NCBI GenBank assembly: GCA_016789025.1
Contig: JAEURC010000025.1
Location: 1 to 64,000 of the forward strand
Reading direction: 5' to 3'
Source: Anaerolineales bacterium
Lineage (GTDB): Bacteria; Chloroflexota; Anaerolineae; Anaerolineales; Villigracilaceae
Length of the DNA stretch: 64,000 nt
Shown: positions 38,004-45,662 of the stretch, one piece after another
How the letters are laid out: each line of letters begins with the position of its first letter
Numbering within the stretch: position 1 is the first letter of the stretch
The notes under the pieces: model-generated
The model's input: the letters and a program-made list of their open reading frames with translations, nothing else
What the model was told of the DNA's origin: nothing
The model's database searches: none
Made by a program: the position numbers and the translations under genes

Positions 38004-39194
38004 TCACCTTGACGTCCGCTTCTTTCCCCCGTCAGCCTGAATCAGCCCGATGGAGAGGATCCAAGCCTCGGCTGCGATCGAACCGCTTCCCGTGAGTGAA
38101 TCCGCTTGATGGATGGTGAGTCGCCCCGAAGCGTCGAGCGCGACAATTGAGTCCGAATCCCGAACCGACGCCGCGCCCATAAAACGGACTCCCTGCTCGA
38201 GCCGCGATGGAGGAATCAACGATTGTCCTTTTGCGGTGGACGATTTGGATGTGTCAATACTTTTGCTTTCGCGGTGAATCACTTTGCCCGTTTGCGTGAC
38301 GAAGACAAGTGAATCATCGGCGTGCGTGATGAACGACGCGATGACATAATCGGTTGCAGAAAGTTTGACGCGCTCCTCGGTGGCGTAGGCGAGGTCGTCC
38401 ACGTCGAAGGCGATGACCTTGCCCTCATACGTGACGAAGACCGCGTGGTCATTTTTGTGCGAGAGCATGAGGTCGAACGGCTGATCGGATTTTTGTATCG
38501 CGCCTTTGCCGATGTAATGATTGTTGAGAACGGATTGGGCCATGGATGTCATCGTCTTCTTCGCGCAACCGCGACGGCTGATCTGCAAAAAGAAATCGGA
38601 GAGGGGCAGGTGCGAGAACGGCGTGATGCACGCGAGCAATTCGCCCGCGCGGGGTTCATCGGGCAACGCGGCTTGACCCCACTCCCACGCGCCGCCGAGT
38701 TCGATGAGCGGAATGTCGCTCACTTTATACGTGCCGACTCGCCCCGATGTATAAAGCAACAACGCCTCTTCATTCGATGGGAGGGCAAGGATGCGCGGCG
38801 GTTCGTGATCGTTGGACATGTCGCTCGTGATGCGACCGAGTTCTTTTGCATCCGAATTCAATTCGATGCGGAAGATTCGTCCGTGCGCGTTGTAGACCAA
38901 CAAGTTGGGCGTTGACTCTTCGACAGGTTGCGCGGGGAGTTCCACCAGTGTACCTTCGTCCACACCAAACCGCCGTTTGATCAAGTCGAGTTGATACTCG
39001 AGATGGGCGATGCGCTTTTGATACTCCTCCACGCGCGTGCCGTTCTGCAAAGCGATATTCTCCGCCAGCAGTTCCTCGTCCCGTTCGGTCAACTCGCGCA
39101 AACGCCTGGCGATGAGCCGCACGATCGTCACCGCGGACTCGGGTCGCTCTTCGGCTTCTTTCATCCATTCTTCGATCTTGTTTGATAACGGCAT
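38004..39194 (-). CDS. Free-standing GyrA/ParC-type C-terminal beta-pinwheel protein
   Basis: A 396-residue protein that lacks the topoisomerase catalytic tyrosine domain. Residues 1-80 are a charged coiled coil (RELTERDEELLAENIALQNG). Residues about 95-390 hold repeated blades with GyrA-CTD signatures: YNAHGRIFRIEL, LYTSGRVGTYKVSDI, ISRRGCAKKT, YEGKVIAFDVDDL and TQTGKVIHRESKSID. Such pinwheels bend and wrap DNA. Without a catalytic domain it may be a DNA-architecture or regulatory protein. The GyrA-box itself was not clearly found. Divergent from the HEPN gene. Confidence 0.75.
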   Translation of the reverse strand: MPLSNKIEEWMKEAEERPESAVTIVRLIARRLRELTERDEELLAENIALQNGTRVEEYQKRIAHLEYQLDLIKRRFGVDEGTLVELPAQPVEESTPNLLVYNAHGRIFRIELNSDAKELGRITSDMSNDHEPPRILALPSNEEALLLYTSGRVGTYKVSDIPLIELGGAWEWGQAALPDEPRAGELLACITPFSHLPLSDFFLQISRRGCAKKTMTSMAQSVLNNHYIGKGAIQKSDQPFDLMLSHKNDHAVFVTYEGKVIAFDVDDLAYATEERVKLSATDYVIASFITHADDSLVFVTQTGKVIHRESKSIDTSKSSTAKGQSLIPPSRLEQGVRFMGAASVRDSDSIVALDASGRLTIHQADSLTGSGSIAAEAWILSIGLIQADGGKKRTSR

Positions 39195-39241
39195 AGTGGG
39201 ATTCCTCGAACTGGTGATTATAAACGGAGATGGGCGCAGGG

Positions 39242-39247
39242 TATAAT
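39242..39247 (+). promoter_or_regulatory. -10 box (TATAAT) 8 bases before the HEPN ATG
   Basis: A perfect TATAAT is followed after 8 bases by the ATG at 39256. No Shine-Dalgarno site lies in the gap, so a leaderless transcript is predicted. Confidence 0.5.
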
Positions 39248-39255
39248 ATCTTTAG

Positions 39256-39648
39256 ATGCGCAAAGATACGGCAAACTGGATTGCACTCACTGATTACGAT
39301 ATAGAGACTGCCCGTTATATGCTGGAGACTGGGCGGTATTTGTACGTTGTCTTTTTGTGCCACCTTGCCTTGGAGAAAATGCTCAAAGCTCATGTGGCGG
39401 AAGTAACCCAAACTCTGCCCATAAAAACTCATGATTTGATTTATCTGGTTAAGAAATGCGAGTTGGAACTCCCTGAAACTCATTTGGATTTCATTGGTAA
39501 AATCAATACCGCAAGTATCCCTACCCGTTATCCTGATGATTTGGAACGCGCCTTGAAAGAATATCCAAAATCAGTTGCAAGAGATTACTTAAGTCAGACC
39601 CAAGAGATACTAAAATGGCTAAAAGAACACCCGAACTTAAACAAATAG
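39256..39648 (+). CDS. HEPN domain protein
   Basis: A 130-residue all-helical protein typical of the HEPN member of HEPN/MNT pairs: ANWIALTDYDIETARYMLE, FLCHLALEKMLKAHVAE and THDLIYLVKKCEL are the conserved helices. A clear RX4-6H ribonuclease motif is not visible, so the toxin activity of the best known HEPN toxins cannot be assumed. The 3' end overlaps the nucleotidyltransferase gene by 34 bases. It may be a toxin-antitoxin module or a housekeeping nucleotidyltransferase complex. Confidence 0.88.
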   Translation: MRKDTANWIALTDYDIETARYMLETGRYLYVVFLCHLALEKMLKAHVAEVTQTLPIKTHDLIYLVKKCELELPETHLDFIGKINTASIPTRYPDDLERALKEYPKSVARDYLSQTQEILKWLKEHPNLNK

Positions 39649-39941
39649 TCAGACGCTATCGCGCGCAACTCGAAAAGATGGGGATACGACCTGCGCGTAT
39701 TTTGCTGTATGGTTCACAAGCCGCTGGAACTGCCCGCGAAGGCAGTGACATTGATCTTATCGTCATTTCTGGCGATTGGAAAAAATATAACCGCCGCCAG
39801 CGACTCGAATTGCTGGGCATTGCCTCGGCAAGAATTTTGGAACCTGTTCAAGCGCAAGGTTTTACTCCCAGTGAAATTCGAGCCAAAAAAGTTATGCCTT
39901 TTTGGTCAGAAATTATTAAAGAACAGGCAGTTGTGGTCTAG
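39615..39941 (+). CDS. Minimal nucleotidyltransferase (MNT)
   Basis: A 108-residue nucleotidyltransferase of the pol-beta superfamily. The active-site motif GSQAAGTAREGSDIDLIVIS gives GSX10DXD with both metal-binding aspartates. MNT antitoxins are known to AMPylate their HEPN partners in related pairs. It overlaps the HEPN gene by 34 bases, so the two are co-translated. The start at the ATG at 39615 (MAKRTPELK) is well supported by the family. Confidence 0.9.
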   Translation: MAKRTPELKQIVRRYRAQLEKMGIRPARILLYGSQAAGTAREGSDIDLIVISGDWKKYNRRQRLELLGIASARILEPVQAQGFTPSEIRAKKVMPFWSEIIKEQAVVV

Positions 39942-39972
39942 CTGTGCTTTACCCACATCCATGAAACGACTC

Positions 39973-40001
39973 TTGACGCATTCAATTCATTAGCATAGAA
40001 T
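39973..40001 (+). promoter_or_regulatory. Sigma-70-type promoter of the aro block
   Basis: TTGACG (39973-39978) and TAGAAT (39996-40001) with a 17-base spacer. Transcription would start about 40008, four bases before the leader-peptide ATG. Confidence 0.75.
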
Positions 40002-40011
40002 ACTGCCCAAC

Positions 40012-40089
40012 ATGCTTAAGTCAGCCCGCTGGTTTGCGTACTTTTATTTTTACGGTTTCCGAGACTCGGTTGCCGTTGGCGACGCTTAA
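40012..40089 (+). CDS. Aromatic amino acid leader peptide
   Basis: A 25-codon frame beginning 10 bases after the -10 box. Residues 7-16 are WFAYFYFYGF: one Trp, four Phe and three Tyr in ten positions. This is the hallmark of a translated leader that senses aromatic aminoacyl-tRNA, as in pheL. It is followed 25 bases later by a perfect terminator hairpin and then by the complete shikimate block. Chance is unlikely because promoter, aromatic run, terminator and target pathway all agree. All three aromatic amino acids are represented, so the leader could sense shortage of any of them. Confidence 0.85.
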   Translation: MLKSARWFAYFYFYGFRDSVAVGDA

Positions 40090-40114
40090 GCAAATAGAAC
40101 TATTCTGTTATGCA

Positions 40115-40147
40115 AAAGAGCGAGACCACACGGTCTCGCTCTTTTTT
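40115..40147 (+). terminator. aro attenuator terminator
   Basis: AAAGAGCGAGACC and GGTCTCGCTCTTT form a perfect 13-bp stem with loop ACAC, continuing into TTT. A possible competing pairing is GGTTTC (40054-40059, in the leader frame) with GAGACC (40122-40127), 6 bp with one G-U. A second hairpin GTTGCC/GGCGAC spans 40070-40083. The antiterminator is less obvious than in the ilv leader. Confidence 0.75.
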
Positions 40148-40152
40148 ATTCC

Positions 40153-40212
40153 GTAGGGGCGACCCGACAAGACCGTCAATGTCGCTGATGAATCATGGCG
40201 GGTCGCCCCTAC
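40153..40212. repeat. Inverted repeat, GTAGGGGC...GCCCCTAC family
   Basis: Perfect 14-bp arms GTAGGGGCGACCCG / CGGGTCGCCCCTAC between the aro attenuator and aroH. Confidence 0.9.
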
Positions 40213-40231
40213 AAAACGAGGAGAACACTCT

Positions 40232-40603
40232 ATGCCCACACGCGGAATCCGAGGCGCGATCACTGTCGCCGCAGACGAACCAGACCTCATTCTCGAAGCG
40301 ACGCGGGAATTGCTCGAAGCGATTCTTGAGTCCAACGAAGGGATGTATCCCGACGATATCGCCAGCGCACTCTTTACCGTGACCGACGACCTCGCCTCCA
40401 CGTTTCCCGCCGAGGGGGCGCGTCAGATCGGCTGGGGACTCGTCCCGATGCTGTGCGCGCGCGAGATCCCCGTGCCAAACAGCCTGCCGCGCGTGATTCG
40501 AGTTTTAATCCAATGGAATACCGAAACGGCGCAGAATGAGATCATCCACGTCTATTTGCGTGATGCGGTGAAGTTAAGACCTGACTTGGTAGCCGCACAA
40601 TAA
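40232..40603 (+). CDS. aroH: Chorismate mutase (AroH type)
   Basis: Trimeric monofunctional chorismate mutase of 123 residues that converts chorismate to prephenate for Phe and Tyr. The AroH signature RGIRGAITVAADEPDLILEA opens the protein. The active-site glutamate region lies in DDIASALFTVTDDL with FPAEGARQIGWG, and CAREIPVPNSLPRVIRVLI follows. ACGAGGAGAACACTCT precedes the ATG. First structural gene behind the aromatic leader and terminator. No prephenate dehydratase or dehydrogenase is in the window. Confidence 0.93.
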   Translation: MPTRGIRGAITVAADEPDLILEATRELLEAILESNEGMYPDDIASALFTVTDDLASTFPAEGARQIGWGLVPMLCAREIPVPNSLPRVIRVLIQWNTETAQNEIIHVYLRDAVKLRPDLVAAQ

Positions 40604-40614
40604 CATTTCAACTT

Positions 40615-40765
40615 CGGTGGTCGAGTAGTCCTGAGCGGAGCGTAGCGAAGTCGAAGGACGTACCGAGACCACCACGCCGTAAAGTAATTCTTGTTCAAAA
40701 ATTATTCTTGATAACCTGTGGTCTCGGTACAACACTCGCTATCGCTCGTGTCTACTCGACCACCG
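40615..40765. repeat. Long inverted repeat, CGGTGGTCGAGTAG family
   Basis: CGGTGGTCGAGTAG and CTACTCGACCACCG are the outer arms; GTACCGAGACCAC and GTGGTCTCGGTAC pair inside. The same two-layer layout is seen at 12177. It fills the aroH-aroF spacer. Confidence 0.92.
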
Positions 40766-40789
40766 AATAAAAAAGGAAGAGAGAAAATC

Positions 40790-41836
40790 ATGTTGATCAT
40801 AATGAAGCCCAACTCCACACCGCAACAGATCGAAGCCGTTGTGAACACCGTCAAAGCACACAAGTTGACTCCGCACATCACGCACGGGGTCGAGACCACC
40901 ATCATCGCCGCGGTGGGAGAGTTTCACACGCCATCCACGGATCCGTTCGAAGTGTTGGACGGAGTCGAAAGCGTCAAACGAATCTCGCAACCGTTCAAAC
41001 TTGGTTCGCGGCAAGTGCATCCTGAAAATTCCGTGTTCCCGATTGACGGCTTCAACGTAGGTGGAAACGATATCGTCGTGATCGCGGGACCGTGCGCGGT
41101 GGAGTCGAAGAGTCAAATTTTGGAAACAGCCCACGCGGTGAGGGAAGCGGGCGCGAACGCGTTGCGCGGCGGAGTCTTCAAACCGCGCACGTCGCCGTAT
41201 GCGTTTCAAGGACTCGGCGAAGAAGGACTCGAATATCTTGCCGAAGCGCGCGAGCAAACGGGAATGCCCATCGTCGTTGAAATTATGTCGCAAGTGCAAC
41301 TCGATCTCATGTTGAAGTACGTGGATGTATTTCAAGTGGGCGCGCGCAACATGCAAAATTTCAATCTTCTGCGAATGCTTGGCGAAACGCGCAAAAGCGT
41401 CCTACTCAAACGCGGACTCAGCGCCACCATTGAAGAACTGCTCATGTCTGCCGAATATATTCTCGCAGGCGGCAACAAGCAGGTCATCTTGTGCGAGCGC
41501 GGCATCCGCACATTCGAAACGTCCACGCGCAACACGACCGACATCAACGCGATTCCTGTCCTCAAAAATCTCACGCATCTGCCCGTCATCCTCGATCCGT
41601 CGCACGCAACGGGTCACGCCGATTATGTCGCGCCCATCGCGCGCGCGGGCATTGCGGCGGGCGCCGACGGCATCATCGTCGAAGTGCATCCCGATCCCGC
41701 GAAAGCTGCGTCCGATGGCAAGCAATCGCTCAAGCCTGAAAAATTTGCCGAGATGGTCAAGCAAGTGAAAGCCATCGCAGAAGTGATGGGACGCCGCATC
41801 GCGCCCATCAACAAACCTGTGACCGCAGGCTGGTAA
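40790..41836 (+). CDS. aroF: 3-deoxy-7-phosphoheptulonate (DAHP) synthase
   Basis: First shikimate step: phosphoenolpyruvate plus erythrose-4-phosphate. 348 residues. An N-terminal ferredoxin-like regulatory domain (residues 1-70) precedes a type I-beta catalytic barrel: VVIAGPCAVESKSQILETA, GGVFKPRTSPYAFQGLG, QVGARNMQNFNLLRML, LLKRGLSATIEE and DPSHATGHADYVAPIARA. Metal ligands (Cys, His, Glu, Asp) fall in these segments. The ATG at 40790 is followed by the conserved LIIMKPNSTPQQ. The regulatory domain implies allosteric control by an aromatic product. Confidence 0.95.
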   Translation: MLIIMKPNSTPQQIEAVVNTVKAHKLTPHITHGVETTIIAAVGEFHTPSTDPFEVLDGVESVKRISQPFKLGSRQVHPENSVFPIDGFNVGGNDIVVIAGPCAVESKSQILETAHAVREAGANALRGGVFKPRTSPYAFQGLGEEGLEYLAEAREQTGMPIVVEIMSQVQLDLMLKYVDVFQVGARNMQNFNLLRMLGETRKSVLLKRGLSATIEELLMSAEYILAGGNKQVILCERGIRTFETSTRNTTDINAIPVLKNLTHLPVILDPSHATGHADYVAPIARAGIAAGADGIIVEVHPDPAKAASDGKQSLKPEKFAEMVKQVKAIAEVMGRRIAPINKPVTAGW

Positions 41837-41988
41837 TTGGATGAAGTGCGTCGCTTCACACGACGGGTCGGCTTGGTTCGCCCTCTTCAACCTTTTCCAC
41901 GCCTCAGCCGATTCTTCATTCCTCTAATTCTCCGCTCTCGATTCACTCGCCACTCGACCGCTAATTACCATTTACCAATTACTTTTTC

Positions 41989-43362
41989 ATGCGCATCACT
42001 CCCATCCCTCATCCCCTCAACGCGACCGTCCGCGTCCCTGGCTCCAAGTCGCTGACAAATCGCGCCCTGTTAATTTCAGCCCTTGCAAACGGGACGACAA
42101 AGTTAACCAACGCGTTGTTCTCCGATGACTCAAAATATTTCGCAAACGCGCTCCAATCCCTCGGCTTCGACGTTCAACTCGACGAAGCCGACTCCGAAAT
42201 GACCGTCACAGGCTTGGGCGGGAGAATCCCAGCTACGGGAGCCGAACTCTTCATCGGCAACGCAGGCACCGCTGCGAGATTCCTCTCCGCCTTCCTCACG
42301 CTCGGCAACGGCGAATATATTTTGGATGGCGATGCGCGCATGAGAGAACGTCCGATTGGGGATTTAGCGAATGCTCTTGAGCAATTAGGTTGTGATATTC
42401 AGCCATTACAGAAAGTAGAAAGTAGAAAGCAGATTTGTCCGCCAGTGAAAATCTCCGCATCAGGTTTGAAGGGCGGCAAAACTAAAATCGCAGGCGACAT
42501 CTCCTCCCAATTCCTCTCCGCCCTCCTCATGGTTGCGCCATATGCAAAATCTCCCATCGAAATCGAACTCACCACCGAACTCAACTCCAAACCCTACGTA
42601 GACATGACCATTGCCATGATGAAAGACTTCGGAGTCGAAATGAATCGCAATGGCTATCAATCCTTCACCGTTCCACTTTCCACGTACCAATCACCAATCC
42701 CCAGTCTCAAATCTCCAGTCTCCAGTCTCCAATTCTCTAATTCTCCAATTCTCCAATCTCCAATCTCCACGTACCAATTACCAATTACCACTTACCCAAT
42801 TGAAAGTGACGCCTCCGCCGCATCCTACTTCTTCGCCGCCCCAGCCATCTCCGGAGGGATGGTCAAAGTAGAAAACATCTCGCGCAACTCTGTGCAAGGA
42901 GATATCAAATTTCTCGATGTACTCACGCGCATGGGATGCGTTATCGCCGAAGAAGATAACTCGTTACTCGTAACTTGTAACTCGCAACCCAAAGGTTTGG
43001 ATGTAGACATGCGCGACATCCCCGACACCGCCCAAACCCTCGCGGCGATCGCGCCTTTTGCTTCCACTCCCACCCGCATCCGCGGCATCGCCTCCGCCCG
43101 CCACAAAGAAACGGATCGCGTCCACGCCACCTGCGCCGAACTCGCCCGCCTCGGTGTCCAAGTGGACGAACACGAAGACGGCATGACGATCTATCCGTGC
43201 AAAAATTTCCAGCCTGCCACCATCCAAACCCACAACGATCATCGTATGGCAATGGCATTCTCCTTGATAGGTCTATGCTTCGATGGCGTTACGATTGAAA
43301 ATCCATCTTGCGTATCGAAGACCTTTCCGAACTTTTTCGATGTTCTCGAAACCTTGCGATAA
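41989..43362 (+). CDS. aroA: 5-enolpyruvylshikimate-3-phosphate synthase
   Basis: Sixth shikimate step. 457 residues, about 30 more than usual. The N-terminal RVPGSKSLTNRALLISALANG and FIGNAGTAARFLSAFLTLG bind phosphoenolpyruvate, and DASAASYFFAAPAISGG, DMRDIPDTAQTLAAIAPFA and NDHRMAMAFSLIGL are conserved. Residues about 228-270 (Ser-, Pro-, Tyr- and Gln-rich) come from concatenated repeat units read in frame between SFTVP and YPIESDAS. A smaller KVESRKQ insertion lies near residue 141. The enzyme core is otherwise intact, so it is probably functional. Confidence 0.95.
   Translation: MRITPIPHPLNATVRVPGSKSLTNRALLISALANGTTKLTNALFSDDSKYFANALQSLGFDVQLDEADSEMTVTGLGGRIPATGAELFIGNAGTAARFLSAFLTLGNGEYILDGDARMRERPIGDLANALEQLGCDIQPLQKVESRKQICPPVKISASGLKGGKTKIAGDISSQFLSALLMVAPYAKSPIEIELTTELNSKPYVDMTIAMMKDFGVEMNRNGYQSFTVPLSTYQSPIPSLKSPVSSLQFSNSPILQSPISTYQLPITTYPIESDASAASYFFAAPAISGGMVKVENISRNSVQGDIKFLDVLTRMGCVIAEEDNSLLVTCNSQPKGLDVDMRDIPDTAQTLAAIAPFASTPTRIRGIASARHKETDRVHATCAELARLGVQVDEHEDGMTIYPCKNFQPATIQTHNDHRMAMAFSLIGLCFDGVTIENPSCVSKTFPNFFDVLETLR
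42671..42798. repeat. Concatenated repeat units in frame inside aroA (about 128 bases)
   Basis: Units of at least three spacer families follow each other: TTCCACTTTCCA, ACCAATCACCAATC, CAGTCTCAAATCTCCAGTCTCC, AATTCTCTAATTCTCC and TACCAATTACCAATTACC. They encode about 40 low-complexity residues with no stop codon. Confidence 0.9.
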
Positions 43363-43385
43363 TTCTTTCATCTTTCTTCTTTCAA

Positions 43386-44252
43386 ATGCAACGACTTTCG
43401 ACTTTCGACTTTCGACTTGGCTTGATCGGCTACCCCCTCAGCCACTCCCTCTCGCCGCAAATCCACACCGCCGCACTCAAATCATGTGGTCTTGCAGGTG
43501 ACTATTCCCTATTTCCCATTCTCCCAGAAGACAAACAAGAATTGCACGACCTGCTCACCCGCCTCCGCACAGGCGAACTGCACGGACTCAACGTTACCGT
43601 CCCGCACAAACAAACCGTGATCGAATTCCTCGATGAACTCACCCCAACTGCCCAAGCCATCGGCGCGGTGAATACGATTTACTTGCGAGACAATAAACTC
43701 ATCGGCGATAACACCGATGCGGCTGGATTTTCATCCGATTTGAATAAATTTTTGGCAGCATTCCCCTCTCCCGCTGGGAGAGGGGCAGGGGTGAGGGAAA
43801 AATCCTCAATCGTCTTAGGCGCAGGCGGCTCGGCGCGCGCAGTTGTTTATGCCCTCCTCCAAGATGGCTGGAACGTAACCATCTCCGCTCGCCGCATCGA
43901 ACAAGCGCAAGAACTTGCAACCTCCTTTACGCAATACGCAGTACGAAGTATAGGTTTTACCAACCTTCCACTTTCTACTTTCCATTTGATCGTGAACACT
44001 ACTCCATTGGGAATGACACCAACCGTCGAAGCATCCCCTTTCCCCGAAAATCTGTCACTACCTTCAAACGCTTTTATTTATGATCTAGTGTATAACCCAA
44101 GAGAAACAAAATTGGTTAGAGACGCTCGTCAACAAGGACTTCACGCCACAACAGGACTCGGTATGCTCATCGAACAAGCCGCACTTTCATTCGAGATTTG
44201 GACAGGACACAACCCTCCCCGCGAAGTTTTATACAATTCGGTGGTTGAGTAG
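43386..44252 (+). CDS. aroE: Shikimate dehydrogenase
   Basis: NADPH-dependent reduction of 3-dehydroshikimate. 288 residues. GLIGYPLSHSLSPQIHTAAL is the shikimate site, NVTVPHKQTVIEFLDEL carries the catalytic lysine, AVNTIYLRDNKLIGDNTDAAGF the aspartate, and VLGAGGSARAVVYAL the NADP loop. Three stretches are repeat-derived: residues 3-11 (RLSTFDFRL) from CGACTTT units, 126-138 (PSPAGRGAGVRE) from a CCCCTCTCC palindrome, and about 181-200 from CGCAGTACGAAGTA and CCACTTTCTACTTT pieces. The stop codon lies in the next CGGTGG repeat. Confidence 0.94.
   Translation: MQRLSTFDFRLGLIGYPLSHSLSPQIHTAALKSCGLAGDYSLFPILPEDKQELHDLLTRLRTGELHGLNVTVPHKQTVIEFLDELTPTAQAIGAVNTIYLRDNKLIGDNTDAAGFSSDLNKFLAAFPSPAGRGAGVREKSSIVLGAGGSARAVVYALLQDGWNVTISARRIEQAQELATSFTQYAVRSIGFTNLPLSTFHLIVNTTPLGMTPTVEASPFPENLSLPSNAFIYDLVYNPRETKLVRDARQQGLHATTGLGMLIEQAALSFEIWTGHNPPREVLYNSVVE
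43762..43799. repeat. In-frame palindrome inside aroE
   Basis: CCCCTCTCCCGCTGGGAGAGGGG followed by CAGGGGTGAGGGAA, same family as 7965, read in frame immediately before the NADP-binding strand. Confidence 0.9.
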
Positions 44253-44287
44253 TCCCGCGTGTAGTTCGCGGGACGTATCGAAACCAC
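44239..44287. repeat. Inverted repeat, CGGTGGTTGAGTAG family
   Basis: CGGTGGTTGAGTAGTCCCGCG ... CGCGGGACGTATCGAAACCAC. The TAG in the left arm is the aroE stop codon. Confidence 0.88.
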
Positions 44288-44304
44288 AAATTTATGGAGA
44301 ACTT

Positions 44305-45471
44305 ATGCTTCGATTTCTAACCGCTGGTGAATCTCATGGACCATCATTAACAGCAATACTTGACAGTGTTCCTGCTGGTCTGCCATTATCCCCTGATATC
44401 ATCAACAAAGAATTGACTCGCCGACAAAAAGGCTACGGTTCAGGCGGGCGCATGAAAATTGAAAAGGATACAATCCAGATCCTCGGCGGCGTGATGGCAG
44501 GCGAAACGACAGGCGCGCCAATCGCCATGCTTGTCGAAAACGCCGATCATGTTAAATGGAAGGGCAAAGCCGTTGAGCCGATGACGAGTCCGCGCCCAGG
44601 TCATGCGGATCTAACGGGCGCGGTGAAATACGGCTACAAAGATCTGCGTCCCGCGCTCGAACGCGCCTCCGCGCGAGAAACGACCATGCGCGTCGCGGTC
44701 GGCGCGGTGTGCAAACATTTTCTCGCTCAGTTCAACATCGTCGTCGGCGGATACGTTTCCTCCATCGGCGAAATTCAAGCGGACTTCGGCGACATGCCCT
44801 ACGAAGAACGCTTCACCCGCGCCGAAGAGTCTGATGTGCGTTGCCCAGACCCCACGTCCGCGCAAAAGATGCGAGACGAGATAGAAAAAGCCATCCATGG
44901 AAAAAACACACTGGGCGGAATCCTTGAGATCGTCGCGTTGAATCTTCCTGTTGGGTTGGGGAGTTTCATGCAATGGGACAAACGCCTCGAAGCCAAACTT
45001 GCGATGGCGGTCATGTCTGTGCAAGCCATCAAGGGAGTCGAAGTAGGCGACGCGTTTGAAAATACAAAGCGATTGGGAACACAGGCGCACGATTCAATTA
45101 ACCTGCAACATTCAAACTTGCAACGTGCAACCAACAGGGCTGGCGGCACCGAAGGCGGAATCTCCAACGGACAGCCCATCGTTCTCCGCGCGGCGATGAA
45201 GCCGATTGCCACGACTCTCACGCCTCAACAAACCGTTGACCTTGCCCTCGGCGAAAACGCGCCGACGAAATACGAACGCTCCGATTTTTGCCCCGTGCCT
45301 CGCGCCGTTCCAATTTTGGAAGCGATGGTCGCGTTCGTGCTGGCGGACGCGCTGCTTGAAAAACTCGGCGGTGACTCGATGAACGAGATCAAGCCGCGTT
45401 TTGAATCGCTGCGCAAAGCAACGCTCGATGATTTGCAAATGGACAATACCCCGCACGTTTTCTGGGATTGA
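44305..45471 (+). CDS. aroC: Chorismate synthase
   Basis: FMN-dependent last step of the shikimate pathway. 388 residues. MLRFLTAGESHGPSLTAILD, RRQKGYGSGGRMKIEKD, SPRPGHADLTGAVKYG and ARETTMRVAVGAVCKHFL are signature segments for FMN and substrate. The ATG at 44305 has TGGAGAACTT upstream; an earlier frame start lies in a repeat. Residues 266-276 (LQHSNLQRATN) match a CAACATTCAAACTTGCAACGTGCAACC repeat read in frame before the conserved GGTEGGISNGQPIV. Confidence 0.96.
   Translation: MLRFLTAGESHGPSLTAILDSVPAGLPLSPDIINKELTRRQKGYGSGGRMKIEKDTIQILGGVMAGETTGAPIAMLVENADHVKWKGKAVEPMTSPRPGHADLTGAVKYGYKDLRPALERASARETTMRVAVGAVCKHFLAQFNIVVGGYVSSIGEIQADFGDMPYEERFTRAEESDVRCPDPTSAQKMRDEIEKAIHGKNTLGGILEIVALNLPVGLGSFMQWDKRLEAKLAMAVMSVQAIKGVEVGDAFENTKRLGTQAHDSINLQHSNLQRATNRAGGTEGGISNGQPIVLRAAMKPIATTLTPQQTVDLALGENAPTKYERSDFCPVPRAVPILEAMVAFVLADALLEKLGGDSMNEIKPRFESLRKATLDDLQMDNTPHVFWD
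45101..45132. repeat. In-frame CTTGCAAC/GTGCAAC units inside aroC
   Basis: CCTGCAACATTCAAACTTGC followed by AACGTGCAACC resembles the spacer sequence GTTGCATGTTGCAAGTTACAAG at 12124 on the other strand. Confidence 0.6.
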
Positions 45472-45502
45472 TCAAACACTAGAACTTGTCTCAAAAACAC
45501 CG

Positions 45503-45584
45503 TGTCACTCTGAGGGAGCGGGGTTTGCGACCGAAGAGTCTCTTATTTGGGCAGTAGAGACCCTTCGCTGACGCTCAGGGTGAC
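45503..45584. repeat. Inverted repeat, TGTCACTCTGAGGGAGCG family
   Basis: TGTCACTCTGAGGGAGCG faces CGCTCAGGGTGACA, with inner GACCGAAGAGTCTC. It is followed by further AT-rich repeat-like sequence before aroKB. Confidence 0.92.
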
Positions 45585-45662
45585 ATTTTTGAGATGACTT
45601 CTAGTCACTGATTACTGTTCACTGATCACTTACAACTATCTACTTTTCACTTTCCATTCACC

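Noticed and set aside
39256-39941. HEPN/MNT pair as a proven toxin-antitoxin system
   Set aside because: Architecture fits, but no RX4-6H ribonuclease motif is visible in the HEPN protein, so toxicity is not claimed.
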